From Stenotrophomonas africana (GTDB taxonomy: Bacteria > Pseudomonadota > Gammaproteobacteria > Xanthomonadales > Xanthomonadaceae): DNA of 64,000 nt. Numbering within the stretch: the stretch's first letter is position 1; each line of letters starts with the position of its first letter. The position numbers and the translations under genes are program-made. Positions 1-8,134 of this stretch are shown piece after piece. The notes under the pieces are model-generated. The model worked only from the letters and a program-made list of their open reading frames with translations. It searched no databases and was not told the origin of the DNA. The stretch spans positions 1 through 64,000 of the forward strand of contig NZ_JABEME010000003.1 in assembly GCF_013004645.1 (NCBI RefSeq), in the 5' to 3' direction.

Positions 1-96
1 GCCTGGAACGACGGTGAACGCCCGGGCCGTCCGGCCGGTGGCGAAGCGCTGGCGCTGCGTTCGGCGTGGGCAATGCTGAAGCAGCGCTACAGCTGA
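1..96 (+). CDS. C-terminal end of an unidentified protein (partial)
   Basis: Frame 1 is open from the first base and stops with TGA at 94-96, giving 31 residues that end AMLKQRYS. GC-rich codon use fits a real coding end, and a palindromic repeat follows directly, as it does after several other genes here. The upstream part lies outside the window and the visible piece carries no diagnostic motif, so no function is assigned. Confidence 0.5.
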   Translation, partial: AWNDGERPGRPAGGEALALRSAWAMLKQRYS

Positions 97-100
97 TCGG

Positions 101-155
101 GTGGGTGCCGACCGTTGGTCGGCACGCTTTGGTCGGCACGGGATCTGACCCCATT
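101..155. repeat. Composite extragenic palindrome
   Basis: GGTGGGTGCCGACC, a GTT loop and GGTCGGCAC form a 9-bp hairpin at 105-125. It is followed by a partial second copy of GGTCGGCAC and a GATCTGACCCC tail resembling the palindromes at 36409-36500 and 62960-62994. It lies between the partial gene at the edge and the convergent secreted-protein gene, where it may act as a transcription end. Confidence 0.6.
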
Positions 156-189
156 GGAGGCGCCATTTAACCGGCGTCGGTTTTCTGGC

Positions 190-606
190 CTACGGCTGCA
201 GGGTCCAGCGGCCGGAATTCTGGCGCTGGAGCGGGACAATGGGTCCGTCGTGCTGGGTGTAGATGAAGCGGCCCTGGTGGTCGCTCTGGCAGGTCAGCAG
301 CAGGGTGTAGTGGGCGGGACCGGCCGGGTAGGCCTCGGTCATCTGGATTTCCGCGATATGCGGGGCCAGGCGTTGATAGCGGTAGCTGCCGCCGATGCGG
401 AGGTCGGTGCCGAGGATGTCCAACACGTACTGGTTGTTGTCAAAGCTGAGCTGCACCATGCGTCCGGCGTTGGGGGTGTCCGGTGCGTACAACGGGTCGC
501 TGAGGTTGGTGAACTGGCGTTGGTCGAGCGTGGCGGGCAGGGTGCAGCTGGCCGCGGTGGCCAGGGCCGGGCAGAGCAGAACGGCGAGCAGTATCAGGTG
601 ATGCAT
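190..606 (-). CDS. Small secreted protein of unknown function
   Basis: This encodes 138 residues starting at the ATG at 606, chosen over an upstream in-frame start because AAGGAG lies at ideal distance and because the protein then begins with a clean signal peptide (MHHLILLAVLLCPALATAA). The mature part has two cysteines, near the N-terminus and in LLLTCQSDHQG, which could form a disulphide, and looks beta-rich. It ends in RWTLQP. No family was recognised. It lies downstream of fleQ in the same direction but is separated by a hairpin and about 140 nt, so probably has its own promoter. Periplasmic or extracellular location is inferred from the signal peptide only. Confidence 0.65.
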   Translation of the reverse strand: MHHLILLAVLLCPALATAASCTLPATLDQRQFTNLSDPLYAPDTPNAGRMVQLSFDNNQYVLDILGTDLRIGGSYRYQRLAPHIAEIQMTEAYPAGPAHYTLLLTCQSDHQGRFIYTQHDGPIVPLQRQNSGRWTLQP

Positions 607-694
607 GGTGGGAGCTCCTTGGGGTGTCCCTCCAATGCACCGCAGTTCGGCTCCGCTGTCTTTAGGAAAACGTGTAAAGGAGGGCAGAAACACC

Positions 695-718
695 AACGCC
701 CGGGCAAGCCCAGGCGTT
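695..718 (-). terminator. Hairpin downstream of fleQ
   Basis: An inverted repeat (AACGCC..GGGC / GCCC..GGCGTT) with a short loop lies just beyond the fleQ stop codon and is followed on the minus strand by a T-containing stretch. It probably ends the rpoN-receiver-fleQ transcript. Confidence 0.5.
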
Positions 719-746
719 CGTGCCCCCTTCATGCTGGTAGCGCGCT

Positions 747-2249
747 TCAGCCGGCCAGTTCGGCCTGCTCGCGCTCGATGCCGTACTTGCGCAGCTTTTC
801 CACCAGCGTGGTACGGCGCAGGCCGAGCAGCTGCGCGGCGTGGGCGACAACGCCCTGGGTGCGTTCCAGTGCTTCGTTGATCAGGCCCAGTTCGATGTTG
901 GCCATGTGGTTGCGCAGGTCCAGACCGTCGTCGGGCAGTGCCGCCGGGGCGGCGGCGCGATTGACGGCAATGCCGTGCTCCAGTGCCGGTTGGCTGCCGC
1001 TGCCCGGGGTATGGAACGAGAAACTGCGCAGGTCCAGGCGTTCTTCGCTGGCAACCGGAACCTCAGGTGCCGGCGCGGGGGCGGCCAGCGCGGCATCGCC
1101 ACGATAGCGGGCCGGCAGGTCCTGCACGCGCACCGAACCGCCCGGATGCAGCACCGCCAGGCGTTCGACCAGGTTGGTCAGCTCGCGCACGTTGCCCGGC
1201 CAGTCATAGCCGGCCAGGGCCTGCAGGGCTTCCGGGGTGAAGCGCACTTCGCCACGGCCGGTGCGCGCCAGCTGTGCGGCGATGGTTTCCACCAGCGCCG
1301 GCAGGTCTTCGCGACGCTCGCGCAGGGCGGGCACGTCGATCGGGAACACGTTGAGGCGGTAGAACAGATCCTCGCGGAACTTGCCTTCGGCGATGCGCGT
1401 TTCCAGATCGCGGTGGGTCGCGGCCACGACGCGCACGTTGCAGCGGATGGTCTGGTTGCCACCGACGCGCTCAAAGCTGCGTTCCTGCAGCACGCGCAGC
1501 AGCTTCACCTGCATGGGCAGGCTCATGTCGCCGATTTCGTCGAGCAGCAGAGTGCCGCCCTCGGCCATTTCGAAACGGCCCTTGCGCGCGGTCAGTGCGC
1601 CAGTAAAGGCACCCTTTTCGTGGCCGAACAGTTCGCTTTCCAGCAGGTCGGCCGGAATGGCGCCGCAGTTGATCGCCACGAACGGACCATCACGGCGCGG
1701 CGAGCGCTGGTGGATCGCACGCGACACGACTTCCTTGCCGGTACCGGATTCGCCCAGCACCAGTACAGTGGTATCGAATGCGGCAACCTGCTCGATCATG
1801 GTACGCAGTGCAGTCACCGCCGGGCCGTTGCCGGTCGGGCCTTGATCCTGCGCGGCGCCGGCCTGGTGCTCGGCGTCCAGGCGCTTGAGGCTGGCACGGC
1901 GCAGCAGGGCTTCCATCTGCGCATGGCGCAGCGGCGTTTCCAGCGGCCAGATGTTGGCTTCGTGCAGACCGTGCTGCTGGGCAAACGCTGCAGCATCACC
2001 ATCGGCCAGCAGCACCGGCGGCGGCAGGCTGCTGCCGCCCAGCCAGTGGTACAGCGCAGTGCTGGCGGCGGTGTCGCCCAGGCTGCCGACGATCACGGCC
2101 ATCCAGTCGTTCTGGCGCTGGCGGCCCAGGTCGAAGTCGGCCGCGTCGGCAACCCAGCGCGGGTTGAAATCCATGAACTCCAGCAGGGCAACGGTGCGCT
2201 CTGCGCGCACGGCGTCGTTGTCCAGCACCAGGATGCGCGATTCGCTCAC
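747..2249 (-). CDS. fleQ: FleQ, sigma-54-dependent flagellar master activator
   Basis: This 500-residue bacterial enhancer-binding protein should activate RpoN-dependent flagellar promoters and, in relatives, respond to c-di-GMP. Residues 1-120 form a FleQ-type receiver-like domain without the usual phospho-acceptor Asp (AVIVGSLGD at that strand). The central AAA+ domain has Walker A GESGTGKE, the GAFTGA sigma-54 contact loop and the Walker B segment LLLDEIGD. The C-terminus holds a Fis-type helix-turn-helix ([20 protein letters not shown]). Its start overlaps the stop of the lone receiver gene by 4 nt, in an operon with rpoN. The likely targets in this window are the sigma-54 promoters before fliD, flgB and flgA. 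Confidence 0.93.
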   Translation of the reverse strand: MSESRILVLDNDAVRAERTVALLEFMDFNPRWVADAADFDLGRQRQNDWMAVIVGSLGDTAASTALYHWLGGSSLPPPVLLADGDAAAFAQQHGLHEANIWPLETPLRHAQMEALLRRASLKRLDAEHQAGAAQDQGPTGNGPAVTALRTMIEQVAAFDTTVLVLGESGTGKEVVSRAIHQRSPRRDGPFVAINCGAIPADLLESELFGHEKGAFTGALTARKGRFEMAEGGTLLLDEIGDMSLPMQVKLLRVLQERSFERVGGNQTIRCNVRVVAATHRDLETRIAEGKFREDLFYRLNVFPIDVPALRERREDLPALVETIAAQLARTGRGEVRFTPEALQALAGYDWPGNVRELTNLVERLAVLHPGGSVRVQDLPARYRGDAALAAPAPAPEVPVASEERLDLRSFSFHTPGSGSQPALEHGIAVNRAAAPAALPDDGLDLRNHMANIELGLINEALERTQGVVAHAAQLLGLRRTTLVEKLRKYGIEREQAELAG

Positions 2250-2623
2250 GATCGATCCTCCCTGAGGCCTTCCAGGATCGGCATGACTTCCTGGATGTAG
2301 GACAGCTTGCTGACAAAATTGTCGGCGCCGGCGCGCAGCGCGTGTTCGCGGTGCTCGGCGTCGTCGAAGTGGCTGGCGATCACGATGTACGGTGCATCGT
2401 CCTGCGACTTGATCAGGCGGGTGGCCTGCAGGCCACCCATTTCCGGCATGGCCAGGTCCATCAGCACCACCTGCGGGCGCAGCGTCTCCGAGCGTTCGAT
2501 CGCTTCCAGGCCGTTGCCGGCGCTGCCGACGATCTGCAGCCAGTCGATCTTGCGGAAATGGCGCATCGCCGCATTGATGAAGCCCTCGTGGTCATCGACC
2601 AACAGGACCGTGAGCTTGTTCAT
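2246..2623 (-). CDS. Single-domain response regulator between rpoN and fleQ
   Basis: This 125-residue CheY-like receiver has no output domain. The acidic pair DDHEG, the phospho-acceptor in [13 protein letters not shown] and the Lys of VSKLS are all present, so it should be phosphorylatable. The ATG at 2623 ([11 protein letters not shown]) is preferred to the ATG at 2632 because AAGGA is correctly spaced only for the former. It starts 14 nt after rpoN and overlaps fleQ by 4 nt, so the three are co-transcribed. Its partner kinase and target are unknown; the position suggests a role in tuning FleQ or RpoN activity, which is inference. Confidence 0.85.
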   Translation of the reverse strand: MNKLTVLLVDDHEGFINAAMRHFRKIDWLQIVGSAGNGLEAIERSETLRPQVVLMDLAMPEMGGLQATRLIKSQDDAPYIVIASHFDDAEHREHALRAGADNFVSKLSYIQEVMPILEGLREDRS

Positions 2624-2637
2624 GTCCAACATCCTTT

Positions 2638-4047
2638 TCAGCCCACCCGGGCCAGCTGCGGTTGCCTGGCGCCAAGCCGGCGCCGTTCACGGGCCGGGGC
2701 GATGTCCAGTTGTTCTCGGTATTTTGCGACGGTTCGGCGGGCAATGTTCACCCCCTGACGCGACAGCAGGCCGGCGATGGCCTCGTCGGCCAACGGGCGG
2801 CCGGCCGGTTCGGCGTCGATCAGGCGGCGGACCATGGCCTTCACGGCCTGGCCGGAGACGCTGGCACCTTCCAGGCGAACGGCGAAGAAGTGCTTCAGCT
2901 CGAAGGTGCCACGGGGGGTCTGCAGGAACTTGCCGGTGGTGATGCGCGAGACGGTGGACTCGTGCATGCCGATTTCCTCGGCTACTTCCTTCAGGGTCAG
3001 CGGCGCCATGGCCTCCTCGCCTCGCACCAGGAACGCGGCCTGGCGCTCGACGATCACCCGCGCGGTGCGCAGAAGGGTGTCGTAGCGCATCGACAGGCCG
3101 CGGCTGAACCAGCGCGCTTCCTGCAGCATTTCGCGCAGTGCCGGTGCGGCCTCGCTGGTCTCGGCCAGGGCCTGTTCGTACTGGCTGTTGATCGAGACGC
3201 GGCGGCTGGTGGCCGGGTTCAGCGCGACCTTCCACTGGTCGTCGGCGTGCCAGGCGACCACGTCCGGCACCACCACGGCATTGCGTTCGGGCAGCAGGCT
3301 GTCACCCGGGCGCGGCTGCAGCGAGAGGATCAGGCGCACGGCTTCGCGCACGTCGTCGATCTCGGCGTCGTGCAGGCGGGCGAGGGCGGGGTAGTCATGC
3401 GCGGCCAGCGCGTCGAGTGCGCCATCGAGAATGCGGGTGGCCAGGTGGCGGGCGGGGACTACGCCGTGGAGGCTGCGCAGCTGCGCCTGCAGGCCTTCGC
3501 GCAGGTCCTGCGCGGCCATGCCGGCGGGCTCGCCGTGCAGCAGTTGCTGGCGGATGGCTTCGACGCCGTCGGCGGCGATATCGAACTGGGCGCTGGCCAG
3601 CAGCTGCAGCTGGTCCAGCGGTGCCTGCAGGTAGCCGGCCTCGTCGCAGTGATCGAGCCAGAATGCTGCGACGGCCAGCTGGCGGTCGTCCATGTCCAGC
3701 GACAGGCGCTGCAGCACCCGCAGCTGCGGGTCGGTCGATTCGCCGGCGGCGATGCGCGCCATGCGGTCGTCGTCGCCGTCCTGCCAGCTGGCGCCGGCCA
3801 CGTCCCACATCGACGACTCGGGCAGTTCGTCGAAGGCGGCGGTGTCCATCGTGGTGGCACTGGCCTGGGTGGCATCGGCGGCGGGCGCTTCGGCCTCTTC
3901 GATCTCCAGCAGCGGGTTGGAGTCCAGCAGGCGCTGGATTTCCTGCTCCAGGTGCAGGCCATCGAGCTGCAGCAGCCGGATCGACTGCAGCAACTGCGGG
4001 GTGAGGTGAAGTTGTTGGCCCAGCTGGGTCGAGAGTGCAGCCTTCAT
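2638..4047 (-). CDS. rpoN: RNA polymerase sigma-54 factor
   Basis: At 469 residues this is normal RpoN length. The N-terminal region I is glutamine- and leucine-rich (QLGQQLHLTPQLLQSIRLLQ), followed by an acidic stretch, the core-binding domain, the helix-turn-helix (LKEVAEEIGMHESTVSR) and a C-terminal RpoN box in the form ARRTVAKYREQL, which reads the -24 element. It is first in an operon with a receiver gene and fleQ. Placement beside fleQ matches the flagellum-linked rpoN copy of xanthomonads (often called rpoN2); whether a second copy exists elsewhere cannot be seen here. A strong dyad lies about 110 nt upstream. Confidence 0.95.
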   Translation of the reverse strand: MKAALSTQLGQQLHLTPQLLQSIRLLQLDGLHLEQEIQRLLDSNPLLEIEEAEAPAADATQASATTMDTAAFDELPESSMWDVAGASWQDGDDDRMARIAAGESTDPQLRVLQRLSLDMDDRQLAVAAFWLDHCDEAGYLQAPLDQLQLLASAQFDIAADGVEAIRQQLLHGEPAGMAAQDLREGLQAQLRSLHGVVPARHLATRILDGALDALAAHDYPALARLHDAEIDDVREAVRLILSLQPRPGDSLLPERNAVVVPDVVAWHADDQWKVALNPATSRRVSINSQYEQALAETSEAAPALREMLQEARWFSRGLSMRYDTLLRTARVIVERQAAFLVRGEEAMAPLTLKEVAEEIGMHESTVSRITTGKFLQTPRGTFELKHFFAVRLEGASVSGQAVKAMVRRLIDAEPAGRPLADEAIAGLLSRQGVNIARRTVAKYREQLDIAPARERRRLGARQPQLARVG

Positions 4048-4158
4048 CGTGGTTCCCCGGCACCGCTCCCCGGCGCCTTGTGGAACACATCTTGCTTTTG
4101 ATCCGGCGGGGGCGGAATCAGGGGGTTCCTGAGGGGCTTGGTGAATGTCCCGACAGGG

Positions 4159-4177
4159 TGTAGGGGTATTCCCTACA
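4159..4177. promoter_or_regulatory. Perfect dyad, candidate operator upstream of rpoN
   Basis: TGTAGGG-GTATT-CCCTACA is a perfect 7-5-7 inverted repeat in the roughly 440-bp interval between rpoN and fsnR. A related half-site, TGTAGGGGA, lies at 5137-5145 just inside the longest fsnR reading frame. The size suits a dimeric NarL-family regulator such as the neighbouring gene product, but no binding data are available here. The rest of the 4048-4485 interval holds the palindromic repeat at 4348-4436 and nothing else recognised. Confidence 0.4.
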
Positions 4178-4347
4178 TCGACGCGGATTGTTGACGATGA
4201 TCGCTGCTAAGTTGCTGATTTCCGGTGCAGGGCCCGGATTGATCGGGCTGCGCCGTGTACGGATTCCTGTCGGGGAGTGTTGGGATGACGGGAATTCGAC
4301 GCTGGGTGCGGGTTGGCTGCGTCGGCTGTCGATAGAGACGATCACCG

Positions 4348-4436
4348 GTAGAGTCGACTGTCAGTCGACTGCTCTCCGATCAGACCAAGGAAAAGTCCCG
4401 CGCTCCGCGCGCAAGTCGCCTGACAGTCGACTCTAC
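4348..4436. repeat. GTAG-bounded palindromic repeat (SMAG-like)
   Basis: The left part GTAGAGTCGACTGTCAGTCGACT is itself palindromic, and the whole element closes with the inverse GACAGTCGACTCTAC, so it can form one long cruciform with side hairpins. It lies downstream of fsnR and upstream of rpoN. Confidence 0.75.
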
Positions 4437-4485
4437 CAACAGCCCACTCTACCCAGCCATCGCTTCGTCCCGCTGAGGCTGGCGC

Positions 4486-5151
4486 TTATTCCAGCTCGTG
4501 CTGGTGGCGCGCGGCCAGCAGCAGCAGATCGTTGGCGCGGCGGCAGCCGAGCGATTCCATCATGCGTGCGCGGTGGGTCTCCACCGTCTTGACGCTGATG
4601 CCGAGGTCGGCGGCGATTTCCTTGTTGCTCTCACCCTTGCCGATGCGGCGCAGGATCTCGCGCTGACGCGGCGACAGCGCGGCGATGCCGGTGGGCTTCT
4701 CGCGGCCGAGCATCGGTGCCAGCATCTTGGCGGAGATCTGCGGGCTCAGGAACACCTGGCCGGCGTGCGCGGCGCGCAGCGCCAGTTCCAGCTCCTGCGG
4801 TGCTGCATCCTTGACCACGAACCCGACCGCGCCGCGGTCCAGCGCATCGCGCACGTGAGCGGCATCGTCGTGCATGGTCATCATCACCACCCGGGTACCG
4901 GGCGCGCGCAGGCGGATGTCGCTGAGTGCTTCCAGGCCGGTGCGGCCCGGCAGCGAGAGGTCCATCAGCACCACATCCGGTGCGTGCTGCAGGGCCAGCT
5001 GCAGTGCCTGTTCGGCGTTGCTGGCCTCGGCAACAAGCTGCACGTCGGCAAACCCCTGCAGCAGCCGCGCCAGGCCGGCGCGGACGAGGGTGTGATCGTC
5101 GACGATGAGAACTCGCACAGGCACGCAACAGATCCGTGTAGGGGAGTCCAC
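4486..5151 (-). CDS. fsnR: NarL/FixJ-family response regulator, probable FsnR
   Basis: This 221-residue regulator has a receiver domain (DDHTL acidic pair, phospho-acceptor in VVLMDLSLPG, Lys in VVKDA) and a LuxR-type C-terminal helix-turn-helix (ESNKEIAADLGISVKTVETH). No histidine kinase is adjacent. Gene order (fliD-fliS-fliT-pilZ-this gene-rpoN) matches my recollection of the S. maltophilia orphan regulator FsnR, reported to bind flagellar promoters and control motility and biofilm. The start is uncertain: a GTG at 5151 follows TTAAG, while GTG at 5118 would begin directly at VRVLIVDDH. It lies 60 nt after the PilZ-like gene and may share its sigma-28 transcript. Confidence 0.85.
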   Translation of the reverse strand: MDSPTRICCVPVRVLIVDDHTLVRAGLARLLQGFADVQLVAEASNAEQALQLALQHAPDVVLMDLSLPGRTGLEALSDIRLRAPGTRVVMMTMHDDAAHVRDALDRGAVGFVVKDAAPQELELALRAAHAGQVFLSPQISAKMLAPMLGREKPTGIAALSPRQREILRRIGKGESNKEIAADLGISVKTVETHRARMMESLGCRRANDLLLLAARHQHELE

Positions 5152-5210
5152 CTTAACTTAGCTGAACGGGCGCGCCAAGGCTTGCCCGCAAAGCGTGATG
5201 GTGGCAGGTT

Positions 5211-5789
5211 TCAGCGGGCGCGGCGCGCCTCGGCCACCTGGCGGCGGTGCAGGCGGAACAAGTGCCGCTCCATTGCCATCTCAAGGCCATCGCCAAGACG
5301 CTGGAAACGCAGCCACAGGTAGTGACCGCCGCCACCGTCCGCCGCTTCGGCGATCACTTCCACCGGCAGGTCGATGTGGTCGGGCAGCCAATCGCTGGGC
5401 TGCAGGCGCACCACGCCGGCCTGGCCAGGGCTGGCGCCACTGCGTGGGCCCAGCTGCAGGCGGATGCCGCGGCGCGACCAGCGCACGGGGCGCAGGGTCA
5501 GTTCCTGGCCCTGCTGGCGTACCAGACGGCCGAGCAGCACCATCGCCAGATCCAGCTTGGCCTCCAGCCGCTGCAACTGCAGGCTGGCTTCATTGCGGTC
5601 GTCATGTTCGTCAACGCGGCTGTCTTCAACCAGCGCCAGGCTGCGCAGCAGGCCTTCGGCGCTGCTGGTGCGACCGGCCGCGCTGCCTGCCTGGAACTCG
5701 GCCGGCAGGGCCAGCTCGCAGCTGAGCGTCTCGTCGAACAGCTCGCTTTCGGCCGGATGATGCAGCGACGTGGTCGGCAGTTGGGTCAT
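5211..5789 (-). CDS. PilZ-like protein with N-terminal helical region
   Basis: This 192-residue protein has a leucine-rich helical stretch (LQRLEAKLDLAMVLLGRLV) before a C-terminal PilZ-type barrel containing RPVRWSRRGIRLQL and HYLWLRF. The canonical c-di-GMP motifs look degenerate: in the (D/N)xSxxG position the sequence is RWSRRG, so the acidic or amide residue is replaced by Arg. The architecture resembles the tetrameric heptad-repeat PilZ proteins described in Xanthomonas. Its start overlaps the fliT stop by 4 nt, so it is translated with the flagellar chaperones. A structural or regulatory role in flagellar function is inferred; c-di-GMP binding is doubtful. Confidence 0.7.
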   Translation of the reverse strand: MTQLPTTSLHHPAESELFDETLSCELALPAEFQAGSAAGRTSSAEGLLRSLALVEDSRVDEHDDRNEASLQLQRLEAKLDLAMVLLGRLVRQQGQELTLRPVRWSRRGIRLQLGPRSGASPGQAGVVRLQPSDWLPDHIDLPVEVIAEAADGGGGHYLWLRFQRLGDGLEMAMERHLFRLHRRQVAEARRAR

Positions 5790-6079
5790 GCCAGCGATTC
5801 TGCCTGCAGGTAGGCATGTGCCGCGCGAAGGGAGCGCTGACCGTCGTTCATCAGTGCGGCTGCTGCATCACGGCGCTGGCGCAGCAGGCCGAGCAGATTC
5901 TGCTGGCGTTCGAACAGCGCGGTCAGCGGTGCGTGGTCGTCGGCGGTCAGCGGCTGGCTGAGCAGTGCATGCAGGGTGCTGTCGTGACCGTCGAGCAGGC
6001 TGTCGGCCTGCTCGAGGGACTCGTCGCCCAGGGCCTTCTCGAAGGCGTCCAGCTGGGCGTGCAGTTCGTGCAGGCTCAT
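5786..6079 (-). CDS. fliT: FliT-like flagellar export chaperone
   Basis: A small acidic, entirely helical protein of 97 residues (LDAFEKALGDESLEQADSLL, then a Gln/Arg-rich helix around QQNLLGLLRQRRDAAA). Sequence similarity to enteric FliT is weak by eye, so the call rests mainly on size, helicity and its place overlapping fliS by 4 nt, downstream of fliD. FliT proteins hold the filament cap protein FliD in an export-ready state and in enterics also restrain the master regulator. It overlaps the PilZ-like gene by 4 nt. Confidence 0.7.
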   Translation of the reverse strand: MSLHELHAQLDAFEKALGDESLEQADSLLDGHDSTLHALLSQPLTADDHAPLTALFERQQNLLGLLRQRRDAAAALMNDGQRSLRAAHAYLQAESLA

Positions 6080-6492
6080 GGCGCCACCGCGGCCGGGCGG
6101 CGCTGTTCCTGCGGGATCGCATTCCAGGCGCTGTCGATCTCGCCCAGCAGCTGAAGCGATTCATCCAGCGCGGCACGATCGTTGTGCAGGTTGGCCTCGG
6201 TCAGGCGCTGCAGCACGTAGTCGTACAGCGCCGACAGATTCCCGGCGATCTCGCCGCCGGCTTCATGATCCAGCGAGCCGTTGAGGTGGCCGACAATCGC
6301 ACAGACCTCGCCGATCGCCTTGCCCTTGCCGGCCTGGTCGCCGCGCTCAAGGCTGGCCAGCGCGCGCCGTACGCGCTCCAGCGCGCCGGCCAGCAGCATC
6401 GCCACCAGCTTGTGCGGATCGGCATCGGCGACCGCACTGGTCACTCCCACCTGGCGGTACTGCTCGGCATATTGACGGCTGGAACCGTACAT
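6076..6492 (-). CDS. fliS: Flagellin-specific export chaperone FliS
   Basis: The 138 residues match FliS in length and helical pattern, with the typical N-terminal YAEQYRQVGV and the segment DADPHKLVAMLLAGALERVRRA. FliS caps the C-terminus of flagellin in the cytoplasm and prevents early polymerisation before export. AAGGAG lies at good distance before the ATG. A clear sigma-28 promoter sits about 85 nt upstream, so fliS-fliT-pilZ (and perhaps fsnR) form a late-class transcript made together with flagellin. Confidence 0.93.
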   Translation of the reverse strand: MYGSSRQYAEQYRQVGVTSAVADADPHKLVAMLLAGALERVRRALASLERGDQAGKGKAIGEVCAIVGHLNGSLDHEAGGEIAGNLSALYDYVLQRLTEANLHNDRAALDESLQLLGEIDSAWNAIPQEQRRPAAVAP

Positions 6493-6574
6493 TCGTGATT
6501 CTCCTTGCGCGGGGTGCCGCCGGCTGATCGTGGGATCGGTACCGACGGCGCGGCGATGATTGCTGTTGCGTCCG

Positions 6575-6602
6575 TTATCGGTGCGTTGCGCGCCAAACTT
6601 GA
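6575..6602 (-). promoter_or_regulatory. Sigma-28 (FliA) promoter for fliS-fliT-pilZ
   Basis: On the minus strand TCAAGTTT is followed after 12 nt by ACCGATAA, close to the FliA consensus (TAAAGTTT, 11 nt, GCCGATAA). It is the only promoter-like element in the 127-bp gap between fliD and fliS. Confidence 0.75.
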
Positions 6603-6619
6603 GCGTTGCACGCAGTCCT

Positions 6620-8038
6620 TTAGCGGTTCAGCTGTGCCAGCTGCTGCTGCAGTGCGGAGTTGCTCTGCTGCAGTTTGCCCATCAGGCTGTCGAGCGCCAG
6701 GAACTGCTTCTTGTAGCGTTCCTCGACGTTCTTCATGCGCGTGTCGAGGTCCTTGCGGCGCTTGTCGATGTTGTCCAGCGTGGTGTTCAGGCCCTTGGTG
6801 CGGGCGACGAAGGCGCCTTCCTTGCCGACGGTGGTGCTGACGTAGCCGTCAACCATGGTGTACAGCGTGCCAGCACCGCCGGTGTCACCAGTGATGGCCG
6901 AGCGGATCTTTTCAGGCTGGCTGGCCAGTGCTGCGGCAAACTTGGTGGTGTCGAGCACCAGGCTGCCGTCGGCGTTGGGATAGCCACGGGTCTGCAGGCC
7001 CAGCACCTTCGGGTCCAGGCCGTCGGCGGAGAGCTCCTTCAGTACGCTCGACATCATCGAACGCAACTGGCTGGAGGCGCCGCGCATCTGCGCGTCGCCG
7101 GTCAGGGTGGCGGCTTCCTTGGTCTTGGCGTCGTACTTGGTTTCAGTGTTGATCGCCGCGATCGCCGCGTTATAGGCGGTCACGAACTCCTGCATGACCT
7201 TGGTCGCGGCGGCAGTGTCGGTGCTGATCACCACGGTGCTCCTGCCGGGAACTTTCAGGTTCAGGGTCAGGCCCGGTACCGCATCGGTCACCGTGTTGCT
7301 GGCACTGACCACGTTCACGCCATCGATGGTCAGTTCGGCATCCGCTGCAGCGGTGTTCTGTTTCAGACTGCCGACCAGTGCACCCAGCTTCGGGTCGCTG
7401 CCGGCATACTCCAGCTTGATCGCATTGGCGGCACCGGTCTTTTCCTGGGCGATCGACAGATACTGGTTGTCGCCCGAGCTGATCAGCGTGGCCTGCACGC
7501 CTTCCTTGCGCCCGGCGGCATCGATCTTGTTGCGGATCGTGGTCAGGGTGTCGCCGTCCTCCACCGCCACGTTCATGGTCTTCGCCTTGTCGCCCACGCC
7601 AACGGTCAGCGTCAAGGTTCCGGCGCCGAAGGTGTCGGTCTTCGGTACCGAGGTGTCGGCAATCAGCTTGTGTGCCGTGGCGAGGGATTTCACCTCCACT
7701 TGATGCGTACCGTTGGAGGCCGCTGCCTTGGTCGTGCCCACGTCGTACAGCGCCACCGATGCCGTCAGCACATCATCTGCATTGTTCGGACCGGCCTTGC
7801 CCGTGGCGGTGACGGTACGGGTGTCGAAGGCCGTCGTGGCCTTGAGCGCAGTCAGAGCGGTCTTCAGCTTATCGAAGGCCGCCGTGACGGTGCCGATCGA
7901 CGACAGCTGCATCTTGGCCTTGGACTGCTGCAGGTTCAGCGCATTGTCGGCGGGCTTGCGGTCGGCTGCGACCAGCTGGTTGACGATGTCCGAGATATTG
8001 AGTCCCGAGCCAATGCCACCGTATCCAAAGTCTGCCAC
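6620..8038 (-). CDS. fliD: Flagellar filament cap protein FliD
   Basis: The 472-residue protein has the conserved FliD N-terminus (GIGSGLNISDIVNQLV), central variable cap domains and a C-terminal coiled coil (KNVEERYKKQFLALDSLMGKL). FliD forms the distal cap that folds exported flagellin into the growing filament. The start is a GTG with AGGAG 7 nt upstream. A sigma-54 promoter lies about 100 nt upstream, so fliD is expressed earlier than flagellin and FliS. Confidence 0.95.
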   Translation of the reverse strand: MADFGYGGIGSGLNISDIVNQLVAADRKPADNALNLQQSKAKMQLSSIGTVTAAFDKLKTALTALKATTAFDTRTVTATGKAGPNNADDVLTASVALYDVGTTKAAASNGTHQVEVKSLATAHKLIADTSVPKTDTFGAGTLTLTVGVGDKAKTMNVAVEDGDTLTTIRNKIDAAGRKEGVQATLISSGDNQYLSIAQEKTGAANAIKLEYAGSDPKLGALVGSLKQNTAAADAELTIDGVNVVSASNTVTDAVPGLTLNLKVPGRSTVVISTDTAAATKVMQEFVTAYNAAIAAINTETKYDAKTKEAATLTGDAQMRGASSQLRSMMSSVLKELSADGLDPKVLGLQTRGYPNADGSLVLDTTKFAAALASQPEKIRSAITGDTGGAGTLYTMVDGYVSTTVGKEGAFVARTKGLNTTLDNIDKRRKDLDTRMKNVEERYKKQFLALDSLMGKLQQSNSALQQQLAQLNR

Positions 8039-8097
8039 GTCGTTTCTCCTGGTATCCGGGCCTGGCCGCCGTGCGGTGGCCCGTCGTCAACGAAAAT

Positions 8098-8113
8098 AGC
8101 GGCCTGCGCCGCT
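8098..8113 (-). promoter_or_regulatory. Terminator-like hairpin in the fliD leader
   Basis: In the predicted fliD leader, AGCGGC-GCAG-GCCGCT is followed by ATTTTCGTT on the minus strand. It sits only about 12-25 nt after the predicted sigma-54 start site. It could act as an attenuator or RNA-stabilising element; no leader ORF was seen. Confidence 0.35.
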
Positions 8114-8134
8114 GGGTCTTGAGGACTTCGTTGA

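Noticed and set aside
840..2300. 486-codon plus-strand open frame opposite fleQ
   Set aside because: Shadow of fleQ; no domain, no ribosome binding site, and biased composition.
2662..4101. 479-codon plus-strand open frame opposite rpoN
   Set aside because: Shadow of rpoN; no homology, composition artefact.
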